Source: Rhynochetos jubatus
Lineage: Eukaryota; Chordata; Aves; Eurypygiformes; Rhynochetidae
Length of the DNA stretch: 64,000 nt
Reading direction: 5' to 3'
NCBI GenBank assembly: GCA_027574665.1
Contig: CM050655.1
Coordinates: 806,001 to 870,000, forward strand
The translations under genes were made by a program, and so were the position numbers. Under the pieces are notes generated by a model. The model was not told the DNA's origin, made no database searches, and worked only from the letters and a program-made list of their open reading frames with translations. Positions 21,713 through 34,928 of the stretch are shown here, piece after piece. The first letter of the stretch is position 1. The number at the start of each line of letters is the position of its first letter.

Positions 21713-24700
21713 ATCCACAGGGTCACCTTCTCTGTGCTAACCGGCTCGGAGAGGCTCGAAGGCGCGGCTCGTTGAAGCGTCTGCCCGAACACGGACATCT
21801 AAAGCAGCACTGTAATGCGAGCAAACAGAAAGAGTTAGGAGAGAATTTCTTGTCCCTCCTTGCTGCGCCTTTGCAGAGCACTGCGTGCCAGAGCAGCCGG
21901 ATCGCTGTGTCGCTTGCAATCTCCAGTTCCAACAGTGCCACAGTTCCTCGGCAACAGAAAGAGCTAGGAAGGAATTGCTTGCGCTGATTTCTCTCGCTGT
22001 GCTACAGCAGTTCGTTCCCTTTTCGGCAGAGCGCGGGACCGCTTGCAAAGCTTAGAAACAAACCTCTCCCTTTTCCTCCAAAAGGGAGAGAGCTACGAGA
22101 GAATTTCTTAGGGAAACCTTGTTTGTTTTGGCAGAGCACTGCATGCCTCTTAAGACAGAGCTCTGGATCCCCGGGAAAGTCGAAATCCACAGGGTCACCT
22201 TCTCTGTGCTAACAGGCTCGGAGAGGCTCGAAGGCGCGGCTCGTTGAAGCGTCTGCCCGAACACGGACATCTAAAGCAGCACTGTAATGCGAGCAAACAG
22301 AAAGAGTTAGGAGAGAATTTCTTGTCCCTCCTTGCTGCGCCTTTGCAGAGCACTGCGTGCCAGAGCAGCCGGATCGCTGTGTTGCTTGCAATCTCCAGTT
22401 CCAACAGTGCCACAGTTCCTCGGCAACAGAAAGAGCTAGGAAGGAATTGCTTGCGCTGATTTCTCTCGCTGTGCTCTAGCAGTTCGTTCCCTTTTCGGCA
22501 GAGCGCGGGACCGCTTGCAAAGCTTAGAAACAAACCTCTCCCTTTTCCTCCAAAAGGGAGAGAGCTACGAGAGAATTTCTTAGGGAAACCTTGTTTGTTT
22601 TGGCAGAGCACTGCATGCCTCTTAAGACAGAGCTCTGGATCCCCGGGAAAGTCGAAATCCACAGGGTCACCTTCTCTGTGCTAACCGGCTCGGAGAGGCT
22701 CGAAGGCGCGGCTCGTTGAAGCGTCTGCCCGAACACGGACATCTAAAGCAGCACTGTAATGCGAGCAAACAGAAAGAGTTAGGAGAGAATTTCTTGTCCC
22801 TCCTTGCTGCGCCTTTGCAGAGCACTGCGTGCCAGAGCAGCCGGATCGCTGTGTTGCTTGCAATCTCCAGTTCCAACAGTGCCACAGTTCCTCGGCAACA
22901 GAAAGAGCTAGGAAGGAATTGCTTGCGCTGATTTCTCTCGCTGTGCTCTAGCAGTTCGTTCCCTTTTCGGCAGAGCGCGGGACCGCTTGCAAAGCTTAGA
23001 AACAAACCTCTCCCTTTTCCTCCAAAAGGGAGAGAGCTACGAGAGAATTTCTTAGGGAAACCTTGTTTGTTTTGGCAGAGCACTGCATGCCTCTTAAGAC
23101 AGAGCTCTGGATCCCCGGGAAAGTCGAAATCCACAGGGTCACCTTCTCTGTGCTAACAGGCTCGGAGAGGCTCGAAGGCGCGGCTCGTTGAAGCGTCTGC
23201 CCGAACACGGACATCTAAAGCAGCACTGTAATGCGAGCAAACAGAAAGAGTTAGGAGAGAATTTCTTGTCCCTCCTTGCTGCGCCTTTGCAGAGCACTGC
23301 GTGCCAGAGCAGCCGGATCGCTGTGTCGCTTGCAATCTCCAGTTCCAACAGTGCCACAGTTCCTCGGCAACAGAAAGAGCTAGGAAGGAATTGCTTGCGC
23401 TGATTTCTCTCGCTGTGCTCTAGCAGTTCGTTCCCTTTTCGGCAGAGCGCGGGACCGCTTGCAAAGCTTAGAAACAAACCTCTCCCTTTTCCTCCAAAAG
23501 GGAGAGAGCTACGAGAGAATTTCTTAGGGAAACCTTGTTTGTTTTGGCAGAGCACTGCATGCCTCTTAAGACAGAGCTCTGGATCCCCGGGAAAGTCGAA
23601 ATCCACAGGGTCACCTTCTCTGTGCTAACAGGCTCGGAGAGGCTCGAAGGCGCGGCTCGTTGAAGCGTCTGCCCGAACACGGACATCTAAAGCAGCACTG
23701 TAATGCGAGCAAACAGAAAGAGTTAGGAGAGAATTTCTTGTCCCTCCTTGCTGCGCCTTTGCAGAGCACTGCGTGCCAGAGCAGCCGGATCGCTGTGTTG
23801 CTTGCAATCTCCAGTTCCAACAGTGCCACAGTTCCTCGGCAACAGAAAGAGCTAGGAAGGAATTGCTTGCGCTGATTTCTCTCGCTGTGCTCTAGCAGTT
23901 CGTTCCCTTTTCGGCAGAGCGCGGGACCGCTTGCAAAGCTTAGAAACAAACCTCTCCCTTTTCCTCCAAAAGGGAGAGAGCTACGAGAGAATTTCTTAGG
24001 GAAACCTTGTTTGTTTTGGCAGAGCACTGCATGCCTCTTAAGACAGAGCTCTGGATCCCCGGGAAAGTCGAAATCCACAGGGTCACCTTCTCTGTGCTAA
24101 CCGGCTCGGAGAGGCTCGAAGGCGCGGCTCGTTGAAGCGTCTGCCCGAACACGGACATCTAAAGCAGCACTGTAATGCGAGCAAACAGAAAGAGTTAGGA
24201 GAGAATTTCTTGTCCCTCCTTGCTGCGCCTTTGCAGAGCACTGCGTGCCAGAGCAGCCGGATCGCTGTGTTGCTTGCAATCTCCAGTTCCAACAGTGCCA
24301 CAGTTCCTCGGCAACAGAAAGAGCTAGGAAGGAATTGCTTGCGCTGATTTCTCTCGCTGTGCTCTAGCAGTTCGTTCCCTTTTCGGCAGAGCGCGGGACC
24401 GCTTGCAAAGCTTAGAAACAAACCTCTCCCTTTTCCTCCAAAAGGGAGAGAGCTACGAGAGAATTTCTTAGGGAAACCTTGTTTGTTTTGGCAGAGCACT
24501 GCATGCCTCTTAAGACAGAGCTCTGGATCCCCGGGAAAGTCGAAATCCACAGGGTCACCTTCTCTGTGCTAACCGGCTCGGAGAGGCTCGAAGGCGCGGC
24601 TCGTTGAAGCGTCTGCCCGAACACGGACATCTAAAGCAGCACTGTAATGCGAGCAAACAGAAAGAGTTAGGAGAGAATTTCTTGTCCCTCCTTGCTGCGC

Positions 24701-25488
24701 CTTTGCAGAGCACTGCGTGCCAGAGCAGCCGGATCGCTGTGTCGCTTGCAATCTCCAGTTCCAACAGTGCCACAGTTCCTCGGCAACAGAAAGAGCTAGG
24801 AAGGAATTGCTTGCGCTGATTTCTCTCGCTGTGCTCTAGCAGTTCGTTCCCTTTTCGGCAGAGCGCGGGACCGCTTGCAAAGCTTAGAAACAAACCTCTC
24901 CCTTTTCCTCCAAAAGGGAGAGAGCTACGAGAGAATTTCTTAGGGAAACCTTGTTTGTTTTGGCAGAGCACTGCATGCCTCTTAAGACAGAGCTCTGGAT
25001 CCCCGGGAAAGTCGAAATCCACAGGGTCACCTTCTCTGTGCTAACCGGCTCGGAGAGGCTCGAAGGCGCGGCTCGTTGAAGCGTCTGCCCGAACACGGAC
25101 ATCTAAAGCAGCACTGTAATGCGAGCAAACAGAAAGAGTTAGGAGAGAATTTCTTGTCCCTCCTTGCTGCGCCTTTGCAGAGCACTGCGTGCCAGAGCAG
25201 CCGGATCGCTGTGTTGCTTGCAATCTCCAGTTCCAACAGTGCCACAGTTCCTCGGCAACAGAAAGAGCTAGGAAGGAATTGCTTGCGCTGATTTCTCTCG
25301 CTGTGCTCTAGCAGTTCGTTCCCTTTTCGGCAGAGCGCGGGACCGCTTGCAAAGCTTAGAAACAAACCTCTCCCTTTTCCTCCAAAAGGGAGAGAGCTAC
25401 GAGAGAATTTCTTAGGGAAACCTTGTTTGTTTTGGCAGAGCACTGCATGCCTCTTAAGACAGAGCTCTGGATCCCCGGGAAAGTCGAA
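21713..25488. repeat. Octameric higher-order repeat, copy 1 (units 47-54, 3,776 bp)
   Basis: Ordered markers over eight units, all with 89A and 109G: u47 199C+292A/293C; u48 30A,199T; u49 199T; u50 30A,199C; u51 30A,199T; u52 199T; u53 199C; u54 199T. The next eight units repeat this order exactly. Unit 47 is the first unit with 292A/293C in the 290C context, a variant that then becomes common rightwards (29 units in total). Confidence 0.82.
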
Positions 25489-28400
25489 ATCCACAGGGTC
25501 ACCTTCTCTGTGCTAACCGGCTCGGAGAGGCTCGAAGGCGCGGCTCGTTGAAGCGTCTGCCCGAACACGGACATCTAAAGCAGCACTGTAATGCGAGCAA
25601 ACAGAAAGAGTTAGGAGAGAATTTCTTGTCCCTCCTTGCTGCGCCTTTGCAGAGCACTGCGTGCCAGAGCAGCCGGATCGCTGTGTCGCTTGCAATCTCC
25701 AGTTCCAACAGTGCCACAGTTCCTCGGCAACAGAAAGAGCTAGGAAGGAATTGCTTGCGCTGATTTCTCTCGCTGTGCTACAGCAGTTCGTTCCCTTTTC
25801 GGCAGAGCGCGGGACCGCTTGCAAAGCTTAGAAACAAACCTCTCCCTTTTCCTCCAAAAGGGAGAGAGCTACGAGAGAATTTCTTAGGGAAACCTTGTTT
25901 GTTTTGGCAGAGCACTGCATGCCTCTTAAGACAGAGCTCTGGATCCCCGGGAAAGTCGAAATCCACAGGGTCACCTTCTCTGTGCTAACAGGCTCGGAGA
26001 GGCTCGAAGGCGCGGCTCGTTGAAGCGTCTGCCCGAACACGGACATCTAAAGCAGCACTGTAATGCGAGCAAACAGAAAGAGTTAGGAGAGAATTTCTTG
26101 TCCCTCCTTGCTGCGCCTTTGCAGAGCACTGCGTGCCAGAGCAGCCGGATCGCTGTGTTGCTTGCAATCTCCAGTTCCAACAGTGCCACAGTTCCTCGGC
26201 AACAGAAAGAGCTAGGAAGGAATTGCTTGCGCTGATTTCTCTCGCTGTGCTCTAGCAGTTCGTTCCCTTTTCGGCAGAGCGCGGGACCGCTTGCAAAGCT
26301 TAGAAACAAACCTCTCCCTTTTCCTCCAAAAGGGAGAGAGCTACGAGAGAATTTCTTAGGGAAACCTTGTTTGTTTTGGCAGAGCACTGCATGCCTCTTA
26401 AGACAGAGCTCTGGATCCCCGGGAAAGTCGAAATCCACAGGGTCACCTTCTCTGTGCTAACCGGCTCGGAGAGGCTCGAAGGCGCGGCTCGTTGAAGCGT
26501 CTGCCCGAACACGGACATCTAAAGCAGCACTGTAATGCGAGCAAACAGAAAGAGTTAGGAGAGAATTTCTTGTCCCTCCTTGCTGCGCCTTTGCAGAGCA
26601 CTGCGTGCCAGAGCAGCCGGATCGCTGTGTTGCTTGCAATCTCCAGTTCCAACAGTGCCACAGTTCCTCGGCAACAGAAAGAGCTAGGAAGGAATTGCTT
26701 GCGCTGATTTCTCTCGCTGTGCTCTAGCAGTTCGTTCCCTTTTCGGCAGAGCGCGGGACCGCTTGCAAAGCTTAGAAACAAACCTCTCCCTTTTCCTCCA
26801 AAAGGGAGAGAGCTACGAGAGAATTTCTTAGGGAAACCTTGTTTGTTTTGGCAGAGCACTGCATGCCTCTTAAGACAGAGCTCTGGATCCCCGGGAAAGT
26901 CGAAATCCACAGGGTCACCTTCTCTGTGCTAACAGGCTCGGAGAGGCTCGAAGGCGCGGCTCGTTGAAGCGTCTGCCCGAACACGGACATCTAAAGCAGC
27001 ACTGTAATGCGAGCAAACAGAAAGAGTTAGGAGAGAATTTCTTGTCCCTCCTTGCTGCGCCTTTGCAGAGCACTGCGTGCCAGAGCAGCCGGATCGCTGT
27101 GTCGCTTGCAATCTCCAGTTCCAACAGTGCCACAGTTCCTCGGCAACAGAAAGAGCTAGGAAGGAATTGCTTGCGCTGATTTCTCTCGCTGTGCTCTAGC
27201 AGTTCGTTCCCTTTTCGGCAGAGCGCGGGACCGCTTGCAAAGCTTAGAAACAAACCTCTCCCTTTTCCTCCAAAAGGGAGAGAGCTACGAGAGAATTTCT
27301 TAGGGAAACCTTGTTTGTTTTGGCAGAGCACTGCATGCCTCTTAAGACAGAGCTCTGGATCCCCGGGAAAGTCGAAATCCACAGGGTCACCTTCTCTGTG
27401 CTAACAGGCTCGGAGAGGCTCGAAGGCGCGGCTCGTTGAAGCGTCTGCCCGAACACGGACATCTAAAGCAGCACTGTAATGCGAGCAAACAGAAAGAGTT
27501 AGGAGAGAATTTCTTGTCCCTCCTTGCTGCGCCTTTGCAGAGCACTGCGTGCCAGAGCAGCCGGATCGCTGTGTTGCTTGCAATCTCCAGTTCCAACAGT
27601 GCCACAGTTCCTCGGCAACAGAAAGAGCTAGGAAGGAATTGCTTGCGCTGATTTCTCTCGCTGTGCTCTAGCAGTTCGTTCCCTTTTCGTCAGAGCGCGG
27701 GACCGCTTGCAAAGCTTAGAAACAAACCTCTCCCTTTTCCTCCAAAAGGGAGAGAGCTACGAGAGAATTTCTTAGGGAAACCTTGTTTGTTTTGGCAGAG
27801 CACTGCATGCCTCTTAAGACAGAGCTCTGGATCCCCGGGAAAGTCGAAATCCACAGGGTCACCTTCTCTGTGCTAACCGGCTCGGAGAGGCTCGAAGGCG
27901 CGGCTCGTTGAAGCGTCTGCCCGAACACGGACATCTAAAGCAGCACTGTAATGCGAGCAAACAGAAAGAGTTAGGAGAGAATTTCTTGTCCCTCCTTGCT
28001 GCGCCTTTGCAGAGCACTGCGTGCCAGAGCAGCCGGATCGCTGTGTTGCTTGCAATCTCCAGTTCCAACAGTGCCACAGTTCCTCGGCAACAGAAAGAGC
28101 TAGGAAGGAATTGCTTGCGCTGATTTCTCTCGCTGTGCTCTAGCAGTTCGTTCCCTTTTCGGCAGAGCGCGGGACCGCTTGCAAAGCTTAGAAACAAACC
28201 TCTCCCTTTTCCTCCAAAAGGGAGAGAGCTACGAGAGAATTTCTTAGGGAAACCTTGTTTGTTTTGGCAGAGCACTGCATGCCTCTTAAGACAGAGCTCT
28301 GGATCCCCGGGAAAGTCGAAATCCACAGGGTCACCTTCTCTGTGCTAACCGGCTCGGAGAGGCTCGAAGGCGCGGCTCGTTGAAGCGTCTGCCCGAACAC

Positions 28401-29264
28401 GGACATCTAAAGCAGCACTGTAATGCGAGCAAACAGAAAGAGTTAGGAGAGAATTTCTTGTCCCTCCTTGCTGCGCCTTTGCAGAGCACTGCGTGCCAGA
28501 GCAGCCGGATCGCTGTGTCGCTTGCAATCTCCAGTTCCAACAGTGCCACAGTTCCTCGGCAACAGAAAGAGCTAGGAAGGAATTGCTTGCGCTGATTTCT
28601 CTCGCTGTGCTCTAGCAGTTCGTTCCCTTTTCGGCAGAGCGCGGGACCGCTTGCAAAGCTTAGAAACAAACCTCTCCCTTTTCCTCCAAAAGGGAGAGAG
28701 CTACGAGAGAATTTCTTAGGGAAACCTTGTTTGTTTTGGCAGAGCACTGCATGCCTCTTAAGACAGAGCTCTGGATCCCCGGGAAAGTCGAAATCCACAG
28801 GGTCACCTTCTCTGTGCTAACCGGCTCGGAGAGGCTCGAAGGCGCGGCTCGTTGAAGCGTCTGCCCGAACACGGACATCTAAAGCAGCACTGTAATGCGA
28901 GCAAACAGAAAGAGTTAGGAGAGAATTTCTTGTCCCTCCTTGCTGCGCCTTTGCAGAGCACTGCGTGCCAGAGCAGCCGGATCGCTGTGTTGCTTGCAAT
29001 CTCCAGTTCCAACAGTGCCACAGTTCCTCGGCAACAGAAAGAGCTAGGAAGGAATTGCTTGCGCTGATTTCTCTCGCTGTGCTCTAGCAGTTCGTTCCCT
29101 TTTCGGCAGAGCGCGGGACCGCTTGCAAAGCTTAGAAACAAACCTCTCCCTTTTCCTCCAAAAGGGAGAGAGCTACGAGAGAATTTCTTAGGGAAACCTT
29201 GTTTGTTTTGGCAGAGCACTGCATGCCTCTTAAGACAGAGCTCTGGATCCCCGGGAAAGTCGAA
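25489..29264. repeat. Octameric higher-order repeat, copy 2 (units 55-62, 3,776 bp)
   Basis: Repeats the order of copy 1 at positions 30, 199 and 292/293 in all eight units. The single difference I noted is 314T in unit 59 (27689), which also breaks the minus-strand frame there. Such high identity over 3.8 kb implies a very recent duplication, or conceivably an assembly duplication. Unit 63 begins like a third copy (199C, 292A/293C) but carries 89G, and unit 64 departs completely. Confidence 0.82.
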
Positions 29265-32096
29265 ATCCACAGGGTCACCTTCTCTGTGCTAACCGGCTCG
29301 GAGAGGCTCGAAGGCGCGGCTCGTTGAAGCGTCTGCCCGAACACGGACATCTGAAGCAGCACTGTAATGCGAGCAAACAGAAAGAGTTAGGAGAGAATTT
29401 CTTGTCCCTCCTTGCTGCGCCTTTGCAGAGCACTGCGTGCCAGAGCAGCCGGATCGCTGTGTCGCTTGCAATCTCCAGTTCCAACAGTGCCACAGTTCCT
29501 CGGCAACAGAAAGAGCTAGGAAGGAATTGCTTGCGCTGATTTCTCTCGCTGTGCTACAGCAGTTCGTTCCCTTTTCGGCAGAGCGCGGGACCGCTTGCAA
29601 AGCTTAGAAACAAACCTCTCCCTTTTCCTCCAAAAGGGAGAGAGCTACGAGAGAATTTCTTAGGGAAACCTTGTTTGTTTTGGCAGAGCACTGCATGCCT
29701 CTTAAGACAGAGCTCTGGATCCCCGGGAAAGTCGAAATCCACAGGGTCACCTTCTCTGTGCTAACCGGCTCGGAGAGGCTCGAAGGCGCGGCTCGTTGAA
29801 GCGTCTGCCCGAACACGGACATCTAAAGCAGCACTGTAATGCGAGCAAACAGAAAGAGTTAGGAGAGAATTTCTTGTCCCTCCTTGCTGCGCCTTTGCAG
29901 AGCACTGCGTGCCAGAGCAGCCGGATGGCTGTGTCGCTTGCAATCTCCAGTTCCAACAGTGCCACAGTTCCTCGGCAACAGAAAGAGCTAGGAAGGAATT
30001 GCTTGCGCTGATTTCTCTCGCTGTGCTCTAGCAGTTCGTTCCCTTTTCGGCAGAGCGCGGGACCGCTTGCAAAGCTTAGAAACAAACCTCTCCCTTTTCC
30101 TCCAAAAGGGAGAGAGCTACGAGAGAATTTCTTAGGGAAACCTTGTTTGTTTTGGCAGAGCACTGCATGCCTCTTAAGACAGAGCTCTGGATCCCCGGGA
30201 AAGTCGAAATCCACAGGGTCACCTTCTCTGTGCTAACCGGCTCGGAGAGGCTCGAAGGCGCGGCTCGTTGAAGCGTCTGCCCGAACACGGACATCTAAAG
30301 CAGCACTGTAATGCGAGCAAACAGAAAGAGTTAGGAGAGAATTTCTTGTCCCTCCTTGCTGCGCCTTTGCAGAGCACTGCGTGCCAGAGCAGCCGGATCG
30401 CTGTGTCGCTTGCAATCTCCAGTTCCAACAGTGCCACAGTTCCTCGGCAACAGAAAGAGCTAGGAAGGAATTGCTTGCGCTGATTTCTCTCGCTGTGCTC
30501 TAGCAGTTCGTTCCCTTTTCGGCAGAGCGCGGGACCGCTTGCAAAGCTTAGAAACAAACCTCTCCCTTTTCCTCCAAAAGGGAGAGAGCTACGAGAGAAT
30601 TTCTTAGGGAAACCTTGTTTGTTTTGGCAGAGCACTGCATGCCTCTTAAGACAGAGCTCTGGATCCCCGGGAAAGTCGAAATCCACAGGGTCACCTTCTC
30701 TGTGCTAACCGGCTCGGAGAGGCTCGAAGGCGCGGCTCGTTGAAGCGTCTGCCCGAACACGGACATCTGAAGCAGCACTGTAATGCGAGCAAACAGAAAG
30801 AGTTAGGAGAGAATTTCTTGTCCCTCCTTGCTGCGCCTTTGCAGAGCACTGCGTGCCAGAGCAGCCGGATCGCTGTGTCGCTTGCAATCTCCAGTTCCAA
30901 CAGTGCCACAGTTCCTCGGCAACAGAAAGAGCTAGGAAGGAATTGCTTGCGCTGATTTCTCTCGCTGTGCTACAGCAGTTCGTTCCCTTTTCGGCAGAGC
31001 GCGGGACCGCTTGCAAAGCTTAGAAACAAACCTCTCCCTTTTCCTCCAAAAGGGAGAGAGCTACGAGAGAATTTCTTAGGGAAACCTTGTTTGTTTTGGC
31101 AGAGCACTGCATGCCTCTTAAGACAGAGCTCTGGATCCCCGGGAAAGTCGAAATCCACAGGGTCACCTTCTCTGTGCTAACCGGCTCGGAGAGGCTCGAA
31201 GGCGCGGCTCGTTGAAGCGTCTGCCCGAACACGGACATCTGAAGCAGCACTGTAATGCGAGCAAACAGAAAGAGTTAGGAGAGAATTTCTTGTCCCTCCT
31301 TGCTGCGCCTTTGCAGAGCACTGCGTGCCAGAGCAGCCGGATGGCTGTGTCGCTTGCAATCTCCAGTTCCAACAGTGCCACAGTTCCTCGGCAACAGAAA
31401 GAGCTAGGAAGGAATTGCTTGCGCTGATTTCTCTCGCTGTGCTCTAGCAGTTCGTTCCCTTTTCGGCAGAGCGCGGGACCGCTTGCAAAGCTTAGAAACA
31501 AACCTCTCCCTTTTCCTCCAAAAGGGAGAGAGCTACGAGAGAATTTCTTAGGGAAACCTTGTTTGTTTTGGCAGAGCACTGCATGCCTCTTAAGACAGAG
31601 CTCTGGATCCCCGGGAAAGTCGAAATCCACAGGGTCACCTTCTCTGTGCTAACACACTAGGAGAGGCTCGAAGGCGCGGCTCGTTGAAGCGTCTGCCCGA
31701 ACACGGACATCTAAAGCAGCACTGTAATGCGACCAAACAGAAAGAGTTAGGAGAGAATTTCTTGTCCCTCCTTGCTGCGCCTTTGCAGAGCACTGCGTGC
31801 CAGAGCAGCCGGATCGCTGTGTCGCTTGCAATCTCCAGTTCCAACAGTGCCACAGTTCCTCGGCAACAGAAAGAGCTAGGAAGGAATTGCTTGCGCTGAT
31901 TTCTCTCGCTGTGCTCTAGCAGTTCGTTCCCTTTTCGGCAGAGCGCGGGACCGCTTGCAAAGCTTAGAAACAAACCTCTCCCTTTTCCTCCAAAAGGGAG
32001 AGAGCTACGAGAGAATTTCTTAGGGAAACCTTGTTTGTTTTGGCAGAGCACTGCATGCCTCTTAAGACAGAGCTCTGGATCCCCGGGAAAGTCGAA
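29265..32096. repeat. Units 63-68: first units of the trimer-type region
   Basis: Types in order: B, C, E, B, C with 89G, D. C first appears here: 191G at 29927 in unit 64, changing ggatcgct to ggatggct. D (unit 68, 31625-32096) has four substitutions within unit positions 30-35, reading aacacactagg, with 109C. The block reads as two irregular trimers (B-C-E, B-C-D) preceding the regular A-B-C trimers. Confidence 0.82.
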
Positions 32097-34928
32097 ATCC
32101 ACAGGGTCACCTTCTCTGTGCTAACCGGCTCGGAGAGGCTCGAAGGCGCGGCTCGTTGAAGCGTCTGCCCGAACACGGACATCTGAAGCAGCACTGTAAT
32201 GCGACCAAACAGAAAGAGTTAGGAGAGAATTTCTTGTCCCTCCTTGCTGCGCCTTTGCAGAGCACTGCGTGCCAGAGCAGCCGGATCGCTGTGTCGCTTG
32301 CAATCTCCAGTTCCAACAGTGCCACAGTTCCTCGGCAACAGAAAGAGCTAGGAAGGAATTGCTTGCGCTGATTTCTCTCGCTGTGCTACAGCAGTTCGTT
32401 CCCTTTTCGGCAGAGCGCGGGACCGCTTGCAAAGCTTAGAAACAAACCTCTCCCTTTTCCTCCAAAAGGGAGAGAGCTACGAGAGAATTTCTTAGGGAAA
32501 CCTTGTTTGTTTTGGCAGAGCACTGCATGCCTCTTAAGACAGAGCTCTGGATCCCCGGGAAAGTCGAAATCCACAGGGTCACCTTCTCTGTGCTAACCGG
32601 CTCGGAGAGGCTCGAAGGCGCGGCTCGTTGAAGCGTCTGCCCGAACACGGACATCTGAAGCAGCACTGTAATGCGAGCAAACAGAAAGAGTTAGGAGAGA
32701 ATTTCTTGTCCCTCCTTGCTGCGCCTTTGCAGAGCACTGCGTGCCAGAGCAGCCGGATCGCTGTGTCGCTTGCAATCTCCAGTTCCAACAGTGCCACAGT
32801 TCCTCGGCAACAGAAAGAGCTAGGAAGGAATTGCTTGCGCTGATTTCTCTCGCTGTGCTACAGCAGTTCGTTCCCTTTTCGGCAGAGCGCGGGACCGCTT
32901 GCAAAGCTTAGAAACAAACCTCTCCCTTTTCCTCCAAAAGGGAGAGAGCTACGAGAGAATTTCTTAGGGAAACCTTGTTTGTTTTGGCAGAGCACTGCAT
33001 GCCTCTTAAGACAGAGCTCTGGATCCCCGGGAAAGTCGAAATCCACAGGGTCACCTTCTCTGTGCTAACCGGCTCGGAGAGGCTCGAAGGCGCGGCTCGT
33101 TGAAGCGTCTGCCCGAACACGGACATCTAAAGCAGCACTGTAATGCGAGCAAACAGAAAGAGTTAGGAGAGAATTTCTTGTCCCTCCTTGCTGCGCCTTT
33201 GCAGAGCACTGCGTGCCAGAGCAGCCGGATGGCTGTGTCGCTTGCAATCTCCAGTTCCAACAGTGCCACAGTTCCTCGGCAACAGAAAGAGCTAGGAAGG
33301 AATTGCTTGCGCTGATTTCTCTCGCTGTGCTCTAGCAGTTCGTTCCCTTTTCGGCAGAGCGCGGGACCGCTTGCAAAGCTTAGAAACAAACCTCTCCCTT
33401 TTCCTCCAAAAGGGAGAGAGCTACGAGAGAATTTCTTAGGGAAACCTTGTTTGTTTTGGCAGAGCACTGCATGCCTCTTAAGACAGAGCTCTGGATCCCC
33501 GGGAAAGTCGAAATCCACAGGGTCACCTTCTCTGTGCTAACCGGCTCGGAGAGGCTCGAAGGCGCGGCTCGTTGAAGCGTCTGCCCGAACACGGACATCT
33601 GAAGCAGCACTGTAATGCGACCAAACAGAAAGAGTTAGGAGAGAATTTCTTGTCCCTCCTTGCTGCGCCTTTGCAGAGCACTGCGTGCCAGAGCAGCCGG
33701 ATCGCTGTGTCGCTTGCAATCTCCAGTTCCAACAGTGCCACAGTTCCTCGGCAACAGAAAGAGCTAGGAAGGAATTGCTTGCGCTGATTTCTCTCGCTGT
33801 GCTACAGCAGTTCGTTCCCTTTTCGGCAGAGCGCGGGACCGCTTGCAAAGCTTAGAAACAAACCTCTCCCTTTTCCTCCAAAAGGGAGAGAGCTACGAGA
33901 GAATTTCTTAGGGAAACCTTGTTTGTTTTGGCAGAGCACTGCATGCCTCTTAAGACAGAGCTCTGGATCCCCGGGAAAGTCGAAATCCACAGGGTCACCT
34001 TCTCTGTGCTAACCGGCTCGGAGAGGCTCGAAGGCGCGGCTCGTTGAAGCGTCTGCCCGAACACGGACATCTGAAGCAGCACTGTAATGCGAGCAAACAG
34101 AAAGAGTTAGGAGAGAATTTCTTGTCCCTCCTTGCTGCGCCTTTGCAGAGCACTGCGTGCCAGAGCAGCCGGATCGCTGTGTCGCTTGCAATCTCCAGTT
34201 CCAACAGTGCCACAGTTCCTCGGCAACAGAAAGAGCTAGGAAGGAATTGCTTGCGCTGATTTCTCTCGCTGTGCTACAGCAGTTCGTTCCCTTTTCGGCA
34301 GAGCGCGGGACCGCTTGCAAAGCTTAGAAACAAACCTCTCCCTTTTCCTCCAAAAGGGAGAGAGCTACGAGAGAATTTCTTAGGGAAACCTTGTTTGTTT
34401 TGGCAGAGCACTGCATGCCTCTTAAGACAGAGCTCTGGATCCCCGGGAAAGTCGAAATCCACAGGGTCACCTTCTCTGTGCTAACCGGCTCGGAGAGGCT
34501 CGAAGGCGCGGCTCGTTGAAGCGTCTGCCCGAACACGGACATCTAAAGCAGCACTGTAATGCGAGCAAACAGAAAGAGTTAGGAGAGAATTTCTTGTCCC
34601 TCCTTGCTGCGCCTTTGCAGAGCACTGCGTGCCAGAGCAGCCGGATGGCTGTGTCGCTTGCAATCTCCAGTTCCAACAGTGCCACAGTTCCTCGGCAACA
34701 GAAAGAGCTAGGAAGGAATTGCTTGCGCTGATTTCTCTCGCTGTGCTCTAGCAGTTCGTTCCCTTTTCGGCAGAGCGCGGGACCGCTTGCAAAGCTTAGA
34801 AACAAACCTCTCCCTTTTCCTCCAAAAGGGAGAGAGCTACGAGAGAATTTCTTAGGGAAACCTTGTTTGTTTTGGCAGAGCACTGCATGCCTCTTAAGAC
34901 AGAGCTCTGGATCCCCGGGAAAGTCGAA
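32097..34928. repeat. Trimeric higher-order repeat A-B-C, two copies of 1,416 bp (units 69-74)
   Basis: Units 69-71 and 72-74 each read A (89G,109C,292A/293C), B (89G,109G,292A/293C), C (89A,109G,191G). Copies are at 32097-33512 and 33513-34928. I noticed no private differences between them. The same trimer appears three more times at 38233-42480. Confidence 0.82.
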
